Source: Intrasporangium flavum
GTDB taxonomy: Bacteria; Actinomycetota; Actinomycetes; Actinomycetales; Dermatophilaceae
NCBI RefSeq assembly: GCF_001956915.1
Contig: NZ_MLJO01000006.1
Coordinates: forward strand, 62,001-126,000
DNA: 64,000 bases
Reading direction: 5' to 3'
Positions 1 through 9,205 of the stretch are shown piece by piece. Within the stretch, counting starts at the first letter, position 1. Each line of letters starts with the position of its first letter. Both the position numbers and the translations under genes were made by a program. The notes below the pieces were generated by a model. It was given only the letters and a program-made list of their open reading frames with translations. It was not told the origin of the DNA and made no database searches.

Positions 1-1
1 G

Positions 2-847
2 CTGCTGCCCTTCCGCGCGGTCTTCCTGCCGCTCCTGCTCGCACTGACGCTCGTCGGCGGTGCCGCGGCCGGGCTCAGCGTGCGATGGGTGCGCCACGAC
101 GCCCGCCGTCGCCTCCTCGCCGGGTTCGCCTCTGCCGTGGGCACACTCACGGCCATCGCCTACACCGTCGCCCAGTCGGCCGGTGCCACGCGACAGCTCG
201 GCAGCGACTTCGACCGGGACGACCGCGTGCTCGTCGGGGTCGTCACCCTCGCGGTCGCCGGCGGCCTGCTCGGCCTCGTGCTCGGCTGGTGCCTGGCGCA
301 CGGCCGGCCCGTCGTGGCCGCCCTGGCCGGCGCCCCGGTCGCCGTGGCTGCCGGGGCGTGGACGACGCGTCTCGTCGTCGTGGCGCTCGGCCCGGACGAC
401 GCCGGCTCGGTCGTGCAGTGGACCTCCGCGGCGACTGTCGGCCTCGTCGTGGGCATCGGCTTCGCGCGCGTCGGGGTGGCGCCGGCCCGACGCCTCGGGG
501 CGTGGCTCGCCGTCACGGCCGTGGTCGTCGGCGTCCAGGCGGCATTCACGGCCTTCGAGCACCTCGCGGGCACCCTGCGCACCGGGGCCGGCCTGCCGGG
601 CGCGCTGCACGCGCTCGCCGGCGAGGCGCGTGGCGTCTTCGTCTCGGCGCTCGCCCCGTCCCACCAGAGCTGGTGGTGGCTCGCGGTGGCCGTCGGCGTC
701 GGCCTCGGGGGAGCGCCCCTGGCCCGACGCGGCCGCTCCACCGACGCCGGTGCCGCGGCTCCCGTCGCCGCCGGCGGCCCGTCCGGCACGTCAGCCCCGG
801 CCGCGCCCGCCGCCGACCCGGTGCCCGCCGACAGCACGACGCGCTGA
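2..847 (+). CDS. Polytopic membrane protein, 5' end outside window
   Basis: The reading frame is open from the first bases of the window, so the true start lies upstream. The visible 281 residues hold about six or seven hydrophobic segments separated by short charged loops, and end in an Ala/Pro/Ser-rich cytoplasmic-looking tail. I recognise no family signature, so only an integral membrane protein can be claimed. The gene is followed directly by a 10-bp tandem repeat that includes its TGA stop, and then by the penicillin-binding protein gene on the same strand. A link to cell-wall assembly is suggested only by that neighbour. Confidence 0.7.
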   Translation: MLPFRAVFLPLLLALTLVGGAAAGLSVRWVRHDARRRLLAGFASAVGTLTAIAYTVAQSAGATRQLGSDFDRDDRVLVGVVTLAVAGGLLGLVLGWCLAHGRPVVAALAGAPVAVAAGAWTTRLVVVALGPDDAGSVVQWTSAATVGLVVGIGFARVGVAPARRLGAWLAVTAVVVGVQAAFTAFEHLAGTLRTGAGLPGALHALAGEARGVFVSALAPSHQSWWWLAVAVGVGLGGAPLARRGRSTDAGAAAPVAAGGPSGTSAPAAPAADPVPADSTTR

Positions 848-890
848 CCGACGCTGACCGACGCTCACCGACGCTGACCGACGCTTGCCG
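841..890. repeat. 10-bp tandem repeat, five units
   Basis: Five consecutive 10-bp units of the form ACGCTGACCG run through the stop codon of the upstream membrane protein gene into the short intergenic space. The third and fifth units carry substitutions. Similar GC-rich short-period repeats sit in other gaps of this window near 9161, 43493 and 48171. Confidence 0.8.
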
Positions 891-916
891 ACACGGCCGT
901 TCCGGCCGTCTCCACG

Positions 917-922
917 TACGGT
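917..922 (+). promoter_or_regulatory. -10 element (TACGGT) of the PBP gene
   Basis: A TANNNT hexamer ends 7 bases before the ATG at 930 and no Shine-Dalgarno sequence intervenes. This is the arrangement expected of a leaderless transcript. Confidence 0.5.
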
Positions 923-929
923 GGGGCCC

Positions 930-2918
930 ATGCTCCGCAGGACCCCGATGAGAAGAGCCCTGGCCGCCGCCCTCGCCGCGACGGTCGTGGGCGGCCTCGG
1001 CGCCGGCTGCTCGATGTTCGAGCAGCCGCCCGCCCCCGACGACACCGCCCGCGCGCTCGCCGCCGGTCTCGCCAAGGCCGACGTCACCGGCGTCGCCCTC
1101 AAGGGCACGTCGGCGCAGAAGGTCAACGCCTTCCTCGCCACGGCCTTCAAGGGGATGGACGGCAGGCGCCCCACCGTGTCGCTGCAGAAGGTCAGCCACG
1201 CCGAGGGCTCGAGCAAGGCCACCGCGACCCTCGCCTCGACGTGGGACGTGTCCTCGGGTGCGTCGTCCGGCACGCCGTCGGCCACGTCCTCGGCGACGGC
1301 CCCCGCCTCCTCGGCCACCTCGCCCGTGAAGTGGTCGTACACGACACAGGTCGACCTCAGCCTCGTCGACGACGCCTGGCAGGTCACGTGGAGCCCGCGC
1401 GTCGTCGCCCCCGACCTGCGCTCCGACGAGAGCCTCACGCTCGCGCGCACGTGGCCGCGGCGCGCCGACATCCTCGACCGCAACGGCGCCAAGCTGATGA
1501 CCGAGCGCGAGGTGGCCGTCGTCGGCATCGACAAGACGAAGGCGCCCGGTTCGGCGGCCACGGCGTCGGCCCGCCGGCTCGCCGCCCTCGTCGGCGTCGA
1601 CCCCGACCGGTACGCCAAGAAGGTGTCGCAGGCCGGCGCGAAAGCGTTCGTCGAGGCCATCACGTTCCGCGCCGACGACCCGCAGCTGACGAGGAACAGC
1701 GCGGCCATCGACAAGGTCACCGGTGCCACCACCGTGCCGGCCCTGACCGTCCTGGGCCCGAGCCGCAGCTTCGCCGCCCCGATCCTCGGCTCGGTCGGCG
1801 AGGTGTCGGCCGAGGACGTCAAGGACTCCGGCGGCGTCCTCGAGGCCGGCGACACCATCGGCAAGAACGGCCTCGAGTACCGCTACGACGACCAGCTCCG
1901 CGGCACGCCGGGCCTCGCCGTGCAGGCCGTCCGCCGCGGCGCCGACGGCAGCGTCATCGACAAGCGCGAGGTCTTCGCCGAGCAGTCCAAGGACGGCACG
2001 CCGCTCACCCTGACCATCGACCAGAAGCTCCAGACGGCCGCCGAGGCCGCGCTCGCGAAGCAGACCCAGCGCCCGACCGCCCTCGTGGCCGTGCGCGTCT
2101 CGACCGGCGAGGTGCTCGCCGCCGCGGTCGGCCCGGGAGCGAACGGCGCCACCCTCGCCCTCGCCGGCAAGAACCCGCCGGGCTCGACGTTCAAGATCAT
2201 CAGCTCGCTCGCCCTCGTCCGCAAGGGCGCCACGGCAGACACGAAGCTGCCGTGCACCGACTCGCTCACCGTCGACGGCCGCCGGTTCGGCAACTACACG
2301 ACCTACCCGAAGAACCACCTCGGCGACATCCCGATGCAGACCGCCCTCGCCTTCTCGTGCAACACGGCCTTCATCAGCCAGCACGACAAGGTCAGCCAGG
2401 ACGACCTCATCAGCGCAGCGCAGTCGCTCGGCATGGGCGAGAAGCTCGACCTTCCCTTCACCGGCTTCCTCGGCTCGGTGCCGGGCACCGACAACACCGT
2501 CGAGCACGCCGCGTCGTTCATCGGGCAGGGACGCGTCGAGGCCTCCCCGCTGACCATGGCGCTCGTCGTCGCGTCCGTCGTCAAGGGGCAGACGGTGCGC
2601 CCGGTGCTCGTCAAGGGCAGCCCCGCGCTGCCGGCACCCGCCACGCCGCTCAAGCCGGAGGAGGCGCAGGTGCTGCGCCAGGAGATGCGGGCCGTCGTGC
2701 AGGAGGGCTCGGGCACGGTGCTCAAGCCGCTCGGGGTCGAGTACGCCAAGACCGGCACGGCCGAGTTCGGCACGAAGAACCCGCCCGACACGCACACGTG
2801 GATGGTCGCCGGCCGCGGCGACATCGCCATCGCCGCCTACAACGAGCTCGGCGACAACGGCGTCACCGGGTCGGCCCCGTTCATCGTCGACTTCCTCAAG
2901 AGGACCAACCTCCGCTGA
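930..2918 (+). CDS. Penicillin-binding transpeptidase with NTF2-like (MecA-N) domain
   Basis: A class B penicillin-binding protein that should cross-link peptidoglycan outside the membrane. The 662-residue product starts with a basic, hydrophobic export signal and a possible lipidated Cys at residue 27, although the lipobox is weak. A MecA-N/NTF2-like domain follows, then a PBP dimerisation region and the transpeptidase domain. Catalytic motifs are visible: STFK with the nucleophile Ser near residue 419, SCN near 476 and KTG near 607. Residues of roughly 108-133 form a Ser/Thr/Ala/Pro-rich insert inside the N-terminal domain. The ATG at 930 is preferred to one at 885 because it begins the signal peptide and follows a -10-like TACGGT. 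It is similar in layout to mycobacterial PbpA/PBP-lipo-type proteins; the exact orthologue is uncertain. Confidence 0.9.
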   Translation: MLRRTPMRRALAAALAATVVGGLGAGCSMFEQPPAPDDTARALAAGLAKADVTGVALKGTSAQKVNAFLATAFKGMDGRRPTVSLQKVSHAEGSSKATATLASTWDVSSGASSGTPSATSSATAPASSATSPVKWSYTTQVDLSLVDDAWQVTWSPRVVAPDLRSDESLTLARTWPRRADILDRNGAKLMTEREVAVVGIDKTKAPGSAATASARRLAALVGVDPDRYAKKVSQAGAKAFVEAITFRADDPQLTRNSAAIDKVTGATTVPALTVLGPSRSFAAPILGSVGEVSAEDVKDSGGVLEAGDTIGKNGLEYRYDDQLRGTPGLAVQAVRRGADGSVIDKREVFAEQSKDGTPLTLTIDQKLQTAAEAALAKQTQRPTALVAVRVSTGEVLAAAVGPGANGATLALAGKNPPGSTFKIISSLALVRKGATADTKLPCTDSLTVDGRRFGNYTTYPKNHLGDIPMQTALAFSCNTAFISQHDKVSQDDLISAAQSLGMGEKLDLPFTGFLGSVPGTDNTVEHAASFIGQGRVEASPLTMALVVASVVKGQTVRPVLVKGSPALPAPATPLKPEEAQVLRQEMRAVVQEGSGTVLKPLGVEYAKTGTAEFGTKNPPDTHTWMVAGRGDIAIAAYNELGDNGVTGSAPFIVDFLKRTNLR

Positions 2919-2934
2919 CGGCTCCAGCACGAGC

Positions 2935-2970
2935 CGAAGGGCCACCTCCCGTGGGGGAGGTGGCCCTTCG
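2935..2970. terminator. Bidirectional terminator hairpin
   Basis: A perfect 16-bp stem (2935-2950 with 2955-2970) closes a 4-base loop. It lies between the convergent penicillin-binding protein and amidase genes and can end transcription from both sides. Confidence 0.85.
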
Positions 2971-2986
2971 GCGTCCGGACGAGGTG

Positions 2987-4993
2987 CTACTTCGCCGTCA
3001 CGACGTCGACGTCGGCGGCGCGGACGAACGCGAACCGGTGGCCGAGCGAGATCTGGTAGTAGACGTCCTTGCCGACGACGTCGACGTGGTCGTTCGGGGT
3101 GTCGGCCGCGAACGTCGTCGCCCGGTAGTAGTTCGTCGGCACGGTGAGGTCACCGACGGCGTACCGCTGCCCGGGGGTGAACTGGTACTGCAGCGGGGCG
3201 AGCGCCTGCACGGGGATGCCGGCCGGGTAGGCCGACGCCTCCGGGTAGGCACGCCCGTACACCGGCACCGACGTGCGGCCGGCCTTCGGCACGACGTACT
3301 GGCCGCCGACGGGGATGGCGGTCGGGTCGGCCACCGGGTTGTGGAACCAGCCCTTGACACCGTTGAACCAGATCGCGGTCCAGTCACCCTGGCGCTCGGC
3401 CACGGCGAAGGTCAGGCCGGTCTGGGCCCGGGCGCCGATGTCGGAGACCGCCGTCGTCGACGGGGCCCCGTTCGGCTTGCGGCCGATGTCGTTGACGAGC
3501 GGCGCGCTCTCGGACGGAGCCGTGTGCAGGTAGACGAAGTTCGTGCCCTGCGGCGCGCACGGCTGGCCGGCGGTCGTGCACGACGTGACGGCCTGCACGT
3601 TGTGCTCGAAGCCCGGCAGGATCCGCACGAGGTCCTGGGCGCCGTCGACGCCGTGGCTCTGCAGCGGCGCACCGAGCAGCTGGAAGTAGTGCTCCCAGTC
3701 CCAGTAGGGGCCCGGGTCCCAGTGCATGCCGGCCACGTTCGCCGGCGTGACGCCGGGGACCTGGTCGTGCCCGACGATGTGCTGCATGTCGAGCGGGATG
3801 TCGTACTTCGTCGCGAGGTAGCGCACGAGGCGGGCCGACGAGCGGTACATCGGCTCGCTGAACCACTCGGCGCCGGTGGCCGCGAAGCCCTCGTGCTCGA
3901 GGCCGATCGAGTGGCTGTTGACGTACCAGTTGCCCGCGTGCCAACCGACGTCCTTGGGCTCGAGGTGCTGGGCGATGTGCCCGTCGCTCGAGCGCAGCGA
4001 GTAGTTCCACGCGAGGTAGGTGGGGTCGCTGACGAGCTTGAGCGTCGTGTTCCAGGACGCCTCGGTGTTGTGGATGACGATGTTCGTGATCGCCGGCGAG
4101 GTCGGGCGGTTCGCGAGGTCGTGGTTGCCGTAGCTGCCGGCGCTCGGGCCGGTCTTGGCGTACGGCGCCGGCAGCCACTCGCAGTCGAGCCCGGGCGGGC
4201 AGTCGACCGGGCCGTTCGCGTTCGCCTTCGGCAGCTTGAGCCGACCCACCTGGTCGCGCTGCGGCGACACCGACGTGGCGGCCAGCGAGACGACCTTGCC
4301 GTCGTTCGTCGTGCGCGAGGCGCCCTGTGCGACAGCGGAGTACGCGTCGTCAGCGAACGCGGCAGCAGTCTCCTGCTCGCCGGCGCCCGACGCGTCGGCC
4401 ACCGTGGCGTACCAGTCGCCCGCCTCGCCGGACGCGCCCGTCGGCAGACCGAGGCGACGCTGGGAGTCGGCGAGCAGGGCCGCCCCACCGCGGATGTTGG
4501 CGAGCTCGTCGGTGCGCAGGGCGTCCTCGGACAGACCGGTCAGCTCGGCCGCGCGGCCGAGCGTGTCGGCCACGGGCGTCGCGTCGGGGCTGTCGGACGC
4601 GTCGGGGGCCTCGCCGAGCCCGCGCCCCTCCCGGGGCGAGCCCAGGGACGCGTCGACGAGGTGCATGGGGCCGTAGCCGCCGGACGTGCTGTGGCCGGGG
4701 CGGAAGTCCCAGCGGGTCTGGGCGTACGACACGGCCTCGAGGACCGTGAGCGGCACGCCGTACTCCTGGGCGGCCGCCGCGAAGGCCCGCGCGCGGCTGC
4801 CGGAGTCGGTGCCGACGGCGGACGCTGCCGTGCCCGACGTGCTTGGGGAGGTGTCGGCCTGGGCGCTCGGGCCCTGCAGGGCCAGCCCTGCGACGACGAC
4901 GGTGGCGGCGCCGAGGGCCGCGGCCCCCTGGCGGAACCTGCGCGCGCGACGGGGCGTCCGCGGCGCCGGACGTGGTGGTGAGCTCGGCTTCAC
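2987..4993 (-). CDS. Secreted N-acetylmuramoyl-L-alanine amidase
   Basis: Predicted to cleave the bond between muramic acid and the stem peptide in peptidoglycan. The 668-residue product starts with a Sec/Tat-like signal (basic stretch, hydrophobic core, AQA cleavage at about residue 46). Residues 70-115 and 160-182 resemble the helical region of lytic transglycosylase-like proteins. An Amidase_2 (T7-lysozyme-like) domain spans about 300-435, with metal-ligand-type histidines in IVIHNTE and MHWDPGPYWDW and the acidic residue in GLEHEG. The remaining C-terminus looks like SH3-type wall-binding sequence. The GTG at 4993 is chosen because it begins the signal peptide and has AGAGG upstream. It faces the PBP gene across a shared terminator. 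Confidence 0.88.
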   Translation of the reverse strand: MKPSSPPRPAPRTPRRARRFRQGAAALGAATVVVAGLALQGPSAQADTSPSTSGTAASAVGTDSGSRARAFAAAAQEYGVPLTVLEAVSYAQTRWDFRPGHSTSGGYGPMHLVDASLGSPREGRGLGEAPDASDSPDATPVADTLGRAAELTGLSEDALRTDELANIRGGAALLADSQRRLGLPTGASGEAGDWYATVADASGAGEQETAAAFADDAYSAVAQGASRTTNDGKVVSLAATSVSPQRDQVGRLKLPKANANGPVDCPPGLDCEWLPAPYAKTGPSAGSYGNHDLANRPTSPAITNIVIHNTEASWNTTLKLVSDPTYLAWNYSLRSSDGHIAQHLEPKDVGWHAGNWYVNSHSIGLEHEGFAATGAEWFSEPMYRSSARLVRYLATKYDIPLDMQHIVGHDQVPGVTPANVAGMHWDPGPYWDWEHYFQLLGAPLQSHGVDGAQDLVRILPGFEHNVQAVTSCTTAGQPCAPQGTNFVYLHTAPSESAPLVNDIGRKPNGAPSTTAVSDIGARAQTGLTFAVAERQGDWTAIWFNGVKGWFHNPVADPTAIPVGGQYVVPKAGRTSVPVYGRAYPEASAYPAGIPVQALAPLQYQFTPGQRYAVGDLTVPTNYYRATTFAADTPNDHVDVVGKDVYYQISLGHRFAFVRAADVDVVTAK

Positions 4994-5003
4994 TCGATGT
5001 ACC

Positions 5004-5054
5004 TCTCGTGTGTCTCGTGTTTCGTGTCTCGTACGTGACGGTGCGTGACTCGTG
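5004..5054. repeat. CTCGTGT-like short repeats in amidase leader
   Basis: The 5' leader of the amidase gene contains several close copies of TCTCGTGT or TCGTGT over about 50 bases. The function is unknown. It could be slippage-prone sequence or a cluster of protein-binding half-sites. Confidence 0.5.
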
Positions 5055-5217
5055 GGGTCTGGTGCCTTCCGGTGGGTGCCGCCGGCCCCGAGCCCGGCAC
5101 ACACCTCTGTTGCCGAGCATTCCCCCGACCCACGGCACCCGCCACTTGAAAAAGTTCACCGAAGCGTTGCCTCGAGTCGACGCGTCCGGCGTACACGGGA
5201 CCCGCCCCGGGGCCACC

Positions 5218-5823
5218 ATGGATGTCATGGGGCGCGCAGGCCGGTGCGTGGGACTGGCAGTCGCGGCACTCCTGCTCACGGGGTGCGGCGTCGACGTCCC
5301 CTCGACCGACGGCGACTTCACGACGCCACCGCACCTCGCCGCCTCGGGCGGCGCGCTCGGCGGGGCGGGGGCCGGCACCCCGACCACGGGCCCGGACACC
5401 GTCGGGCCCGAGTACGGCCCACAGTTCCCCCTGACGCTGCGCCGCACCGGCGGCGTCGCCGGCTTCGACGACCGCATCGTGCTGCGCTCCGACGGCAAGC
5501 TGCTCGTCGACACCCGGTCGGTCCACGGACGCGTCTGCACCCTCGGCGGCGCCCAGCTGCGCCAGATCGTCGGGGCCCTGAGCACCCTGCGTCTCGGGCC
5601 GTGGAGCCTCGGCGCGCCGTCCACCGACGGGTCCGCGGGCGACCCCACGAGCCTGCCGTCCACCGACCCGATCATCATCTCGGTCACCGACGACCGTTCG
5701 CGTGCAGTCGACCTCACCGACCCCTCGGTCGGCGAGGTGGCCGGACTCGTCGCGACGCTCGTGGCCGACGTGACGCTGACCGCCCCCGCGACGACGCGCT
5801 GCGTCGACGCCCCGGCCTCCTGA
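5218..5823 (+). CDS. Small secreted lipoprotein, function unknown
   Basis: The 201-residue product has a short signal sequence ending in the strong lipobox LLLTGCG, so it should be lipidated and anchored outside the membrane. The mature part begins with a Gly/Thr/Pro-rich linker and then a compact domain of about 120 residues with two cysteines (in GRVCTLGG and TTRCVDA) that could pair. No family is recognised. ATG codons at 5218 and 5227 are both possible and neither has a clear ribosome site. It is divergent from the amidase gene and convergent with the protease gene. Confidence 0.8.
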   Translation: MDVMGRAGRCVGLAVAALLLTGCGVDVPSTDGDFTTPPHLAASGGALGGAGAGTPTTGPDTVGPEYGPQFPLTLRRTGGVAGFDDRIVLRSDGKLLVDTRSVHGRVCTLGGAQLRQIVGALSTLRLGPWSLGAPSTDGSAGDPTSLPSTDPIIISVTDDRSRAVDLTDPSVGEVAGLVATLVADVTLTAPATTRCVDAPAS

Positions 5824-5854
5824 GCCCACGCGTCCCGGTCCCGGACACGGCGAA

Positions 5855-5884
5855 GCCGGTGTGCCGCCTGGGCGACACACCGGC
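5855..5884. terminator. Hairpin between lipoprotein and protease genes
   Basis: A 9-bp perfect stem (5855-5863 with 5876-5884) around a 12-base loop lies between two convergent genes, suiting a bidirectional terminator. Confidence 0.65.
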
Positions 5885-5931
5885 CTCGCGTCGAACGTGG
5901 AGGGGTGGGTGACGAGCTGGGTGACGAACCG

Positions 5932-7992
5932 TCAGAAGTTCGTCGACACGTCGTCGATGACGAAGCTCGTCTGCAGCGAGGAGTCCTCGGTGTCGGCGAA
6001 CTTCAGCGTGACGTTGGTGCCCTTGTACGCCGTGAGGTCGATCGTCTTGGCGACGTAGGACGCCTTCGGCGTCGACAGGTTGGAGTAGCTCTGCTTCGTC
6101 ACGCCGTTGATCTGGACCGTGGCGGTGTCGTAGGCCGACGTCGTCGTGGTCTCGGACGTGTCGATGCGGATGTAGTACGTCAGCGTCGGCGAGGTGGCCG
6201 TCGCCGGGACGGCGAAGGTCTGCGACTCGTTCTCCGAGCCGGCCGTGCCGTTGCCGCCGAGCCACATCTTCCACGAACCGGTGCGGGCCGGGCGGCCCGT
6301 GTTGTTCGTGATCGGACCCGCGGTGCCGGTCCAGCCGGTCTGGCCGGACTCGAAGCCGCCGTTGGTCAGGGCCGCGCCACCGCCGCCACCGCCGCCGGTG
6401 CCGCAGGTCTCGGTGCTGGCCGGGGCCGAGATGGCACCCATGGCCTTGTCGACCGCGGTGCACTCGGCCGAGCCGGCGCCGTAGAGGTCCTTGGCCGCCT
6501 TGATGACGCCGGTGCGGGCCGCCGCGTAGTTGCTGCTCGAGGTGAGGTACGTCGACAGCGTGCGGTACCAGATCTTCTCGACCTTCTGGTGCGTGATGCC
6601 GGTGACCGTCGAGGCGTCACACGTCGGGCTGTTGTAGCTGACGCCGTTGATCGTCTTGGCGCCCGAGCCCTCGGAGGCCAGGTAGTACCAGTGGTTGAGC
6701 GGGCCCGAGGAGTAGTGCGGGTCGAGGCCGCCGAGCGAGCTGCTCCAGCAGTCCTTCGAGGCACCGTCCTTGGACGGCTTGTCCATGTAGCGCAGCGGCG
6801 TGCCGTTGCCGTTGATGTTGATCTCTTCGCCGATGAGGTAGTCCGGCGTGTCGCTGGGGTTGTTGGCGTACCACTCGACGCCCGTGCCGAAGATGTCGGA
6901 CGTCGCCTCGTTGAGGCCACCGGCGTCGCCGGTGTAGTTGAGGCCCGCCGTGTTCTCGGTGACGCCGTGGCTCATCTCGTGGCCGGCCACGTCGAGCTCG
7001 ACGAGGGGGGCCGCGTTGCCGGCGCCGTCGCCGTACGTCATCTGCGTGCCGTCCCAGAAGGCGTTGACGTAGTTCTGGCCGTAGTGGACGCGGCTGCGGG
7101 CGCCGGTGCCGTTGTTCCAGATGCCGGCGCGGCCGAGCTGCGTGTTGTAGTAGTCGTACGTCTTGCCGGCGCCGTAGTGGGCGTCGACGGCGGCCGACTG
7201 GCGGTTGCTCTGCGAGCCGGTGCCCCAGACGTCGTCGGCGTCGGTGAACGTCGTGCCGTTGCCGGTCGTGGCCTGGTTGAGGTCGGTCGTGTAGTTGCCG
7301 TGCGTGTCCTGCATCGTGTACGCGCCGGCGCTGCCCGACGTCGCGAGGGTGACGGAGCCGACGAAGATGCCGTTGCCCGTGCCCTCCTTGATGTCGTCCC
7401 AGCTGGTCAGCGTCTTGCCGGTGTTCGCGTCGACGATCGTGTGCAGGCGGGTCGGCGTCTGGTCGGCCTTGATGCCCTCGGTGATGACCTCGTAGGCCAG
7501 CTTCGGGCCGGTCGCCGACTGGAAGACGACGAGCTCGCCGCCGGCGGCCTTCTCGTCCTTGGTCGCCTTGGCGGCGGCGAGGCCGGCGGCCTGGGCCGTG
7601 CTCTTGGCGATCTTCGGGGAGAACGAGGCCGGGGTGGCGTCCTTGCGGATGTTCCAGGTGACGCTCGTGACGTCGCCAGAAGCGTCCTTGTGGCTGACGA
7701 AGTCGCCGCCGACGACGCGCAGGCCGTTGATCGTGCGCTCGTAGCGGACGTGCGTCGCACCGTTCGGGTCGGCGATGACCGACTTGACGGTGAGCGCCTC
7801 GTCCTTGAGGCCGAGGGCGCTGGCCGTGGCCGCCGCCCGGGACTGCTCGGTCGCCTTGAGGGACTGCGACTCGGGGGCGGGTGCCTTGTCGTGGCCGCCA
7901 CCTGCCGCTGCACCCGCCGGGATTGCCGGCGAGATGGCCAGCGCGAGGGCCAGCAGGCCCCCGGTCGCAAGGCCGGACTTCAGTCGATTCAC
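5932..7992 (-). CDS. Secreted M4-family (thermolysin-like) metalloprotease with C-terminal beta-sandwich
   Basis: A zinc endopeptidase exported as a proenzyme. The 686-residue product has a signal peptide (to about residue 29), an FTP/PepSY-type propeptide (about 40-200) and the M4 catalytic domain. The zinc motif HEMSH is at 338-342 and the third ligand Glu is near 362 in GGLNEATSD. After a run of seven glycines comes a C-terminal domain of about 140 residues with a jelly-roll, carbohydrate-binding look, which could hold the enzyme on a polymer. The GTG at 7992 is used because AAGGAG lies 7 bases upstream and it starts the signal peptide; an ATG 40 codons earlier would bury that signal. It appears monocistronic. 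Confidence 0.93.
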   Translation of the reverse strand: MNRLKSGLATGGLLALALAISPAIPAGAAAGGGHDKAPAPESQSLKATEQSRAAATASALGLKDEALTVKSVIADPNGATHVRYERTINGLRVVGGDFVSHKDASGDVTSVTWNIRKDATPASFSPKIAKSTAQAAGLAAAKATKDEKAAGGELVVFQSATGPKLAYEVITEGIKADQTPTRLHTIVDANTGKTLTSWDDIKEGTGNGIFVGSVTLATSGSAGAYTMQDTHGNYTTDLNQATTGNGTTFTDADDVWGTGSQSNRQSAAVDAHYGAGKTYDYYNTQLGRAGIWNNGTGARSRVHYGQNYVNAFWDGTQMTYGDGAGNAAPLVELDVAGHEMSHGVTENTAGLNYTGDAGGLNEATSDIFGTGVEWYANNPSDTPDYLIGEEININGNGTPLRYMDKPSKDGASKDCWSSSLGGLDPHYSSGPLNHWYYLASEGSGAKTINGVSYNSPTCDASTVTGITHQKVEKIWYRTLSTYLTSSSNYAAARTGVIKAAKDLYGAGSAECTAVDKAMGAISAPASTETCGTGGGGGGGAALTNGGFESGQTGWTGTAGPITNNTGRPARTGSWKMWLGGNGTAGSENESQTFAVPATATSPTLTYYIRIDTSETTTTSAYDTATVQINGVTKQSYSNLSTPKASYVAKTIDLTAYKGTNVTLKFADTEDSSLQTSFVIDDVSTNF

Positions 7993-8303
7993 TGGGAACT
8001 CCTTGTCAGGACGCGGCACGAGAGCCGCCTCGGAGGGGTGTCCCGGGCATCTCGCAGGGTGGGATGCGGCGGAACGAGCGCGACGCTCCCAGCCGCCCCG
8101 ATTTCCGGTCAACGGGGCTTACCAAGTCTTTGCCAAACTCCGCCCGAACGCGGAGTAACGCGTGGCGACAGTGAGATTCGCGACTGGCGGTGGCTTGAGG
8201 GATTTCCCAGACTGACGCCGGCCGAGGCCCGTGGCACCCCCTCGCCCAGCCGACCCGGACCTGAGCCGCCGCGCCGGGCACGCCGTCTCCTAGGCTGGGG
8301 AGC
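7993..8303. other. Divergent intergenic region, protease / fdhD
   Basis: About 310 bases separate two divergent genes. I see a small hairpin near 8139-8156 (CTCCG with CGGAG arms), the protease ribosome site at its left edge and the fdhD -10 element at its right edge. No open frame here looks coding. Confidence 0.6.
8291..8296 (+). promoter_or_regulatory. -10 element (TAGGCT) of fdhD
   Basis: TAGGCT ends 7 bases before the ATG, consistent with leaderless transcription. Confidence 0.55.
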
Positions 8304-9158
8304 ATGGGCAGGGTCACGGTGCGGCGCAAGGTCACGACGGTCGACGTCGCCGCCCCCGCGGACCGCACGACCACCCTGCGGCCCGACACCCTGACGGTCG
8401 AGGAGCCCCTCGAGATCCGCATCGGCGAGCTCCCCCTGACGGTCACGATGCGCACCCCCGGGCACGACATCGAGCTCGTGCACGGGTTCCTGCTGTCCGA
8501 GGGGATCATCTCCTCCGCCGAGGACGTCGCCCTGGCCCGGTACTGCGCCGGCGCGGTCACCTCGTCCGAGAGCGGCTTCGACGAGAACACCTACAACGTC
8601 ATCGAGGTGACGCTCGCCGCCGGCGTCACCCCGCCCGACGCGTCGGCGTCCCGGGCGTTCCTCACGTCGTCCTCGTGCGGCGTGTGCGGCACCGCGAGCA
8701 TCGAGCAGCTGCGCACCCGTACCGCCTTCGACGTCGCGTCAGACCCGATGGGCATCACGGCCGCGACCCTGCTCGCGCTGCCCGACGCGCTCCGGGAGCG
8801 CCAGCGCTCCTTCGACCGCACCGGCGGGCTGCACGCGGCCGGGCTGTTCACCGCCGAGGGCGAGCCACTCGTCGTGCGCGAGGACGTCGGCCGGCACAAC
8901 GCCGTCGACAAGGTCGTCGGGTGGGCGATGCTCGAGGGTCGGCTGCCGGCCGCGGGGTGCGTCCTCATGGTGTCCGGGCGGGCCTCGTTCGAGCTGGTCC
9001 AGAAGTCCGTCGTGGCCGGGATCCCTTGCCTGGCAGCGGTGTCCGCGCCCTCGTCGCTGGCCGTCGACCTCGCGGAGGACGCCGGGGCGACCCTCGTCGG
9101 GTTCGTCCGCGGCACGCGTTTCAACATCTACACCGGCGCGCACCGCGTCACCACCTGA
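8304..9158 (+). CDS. fdhD: Formate dehydrogenase accessory sulfurtransferase FdhD
   Basis: FdhD carries sulfur from a cysteine desulfurase to the molybdenum cofactor of formate dehydrogenase, making the enzyme active. The 284-residue length fits the family. The reactive Cys pair is present as SSCGVCGT (Cys 125 and 128), and the conserved regions TPGHDIELVHGFL, VREDVGRHNAVDKV and MVSGRASFELVQKS are all seen. No formate dehydrogenase structural gene is in this window, so its client lies elsewhere. Other molybdenum genes (moeA, cox, mobA-like) are nearby. A YciI gene follows on the same strand after 47 bases. Confidence 0.96.
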   Translation: MGRVTVRRKVTTVDVAAPADRTTTLRPDTLTVEEPLEIRIGELPLTVTMRTPGHDIELVHGFLLSEGIISSAEDVALARYCAGAVTSSESGFDENTYNVIEVTLAAGVTPPDASASRAFLTSSSCGVCGTASIEQLRTRTAFDVASDPMGITAATLLALPDALRERQRSFDRTGGLHAAGLFTAEGEPLVVREDVGRHNAVDKVVGWAMLEGRLPAAGCVLMVSGRASFELVQKSVVAGIPCLAAVSAPSSLAVDLAEDAGATLVGFVRGTRFNIYTGAHRVTT

Positions 9159-9160
9159 GT

Positions 9161-9190
9161 CGCCCAGCCGACCCCAGCCGACCCGAGCCG
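9161..9190. repeat. 10-bp tandem repeat, three units
   Basis: Three 10-bp units of the form ACCCSAGCCG fill the gap between fdhD and the YciI gene. The period matches the repeat at 841-890. Confidence 0.65.
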
Positions 9191-9205
9191 ACCTGAGGAG
9201 CAGCC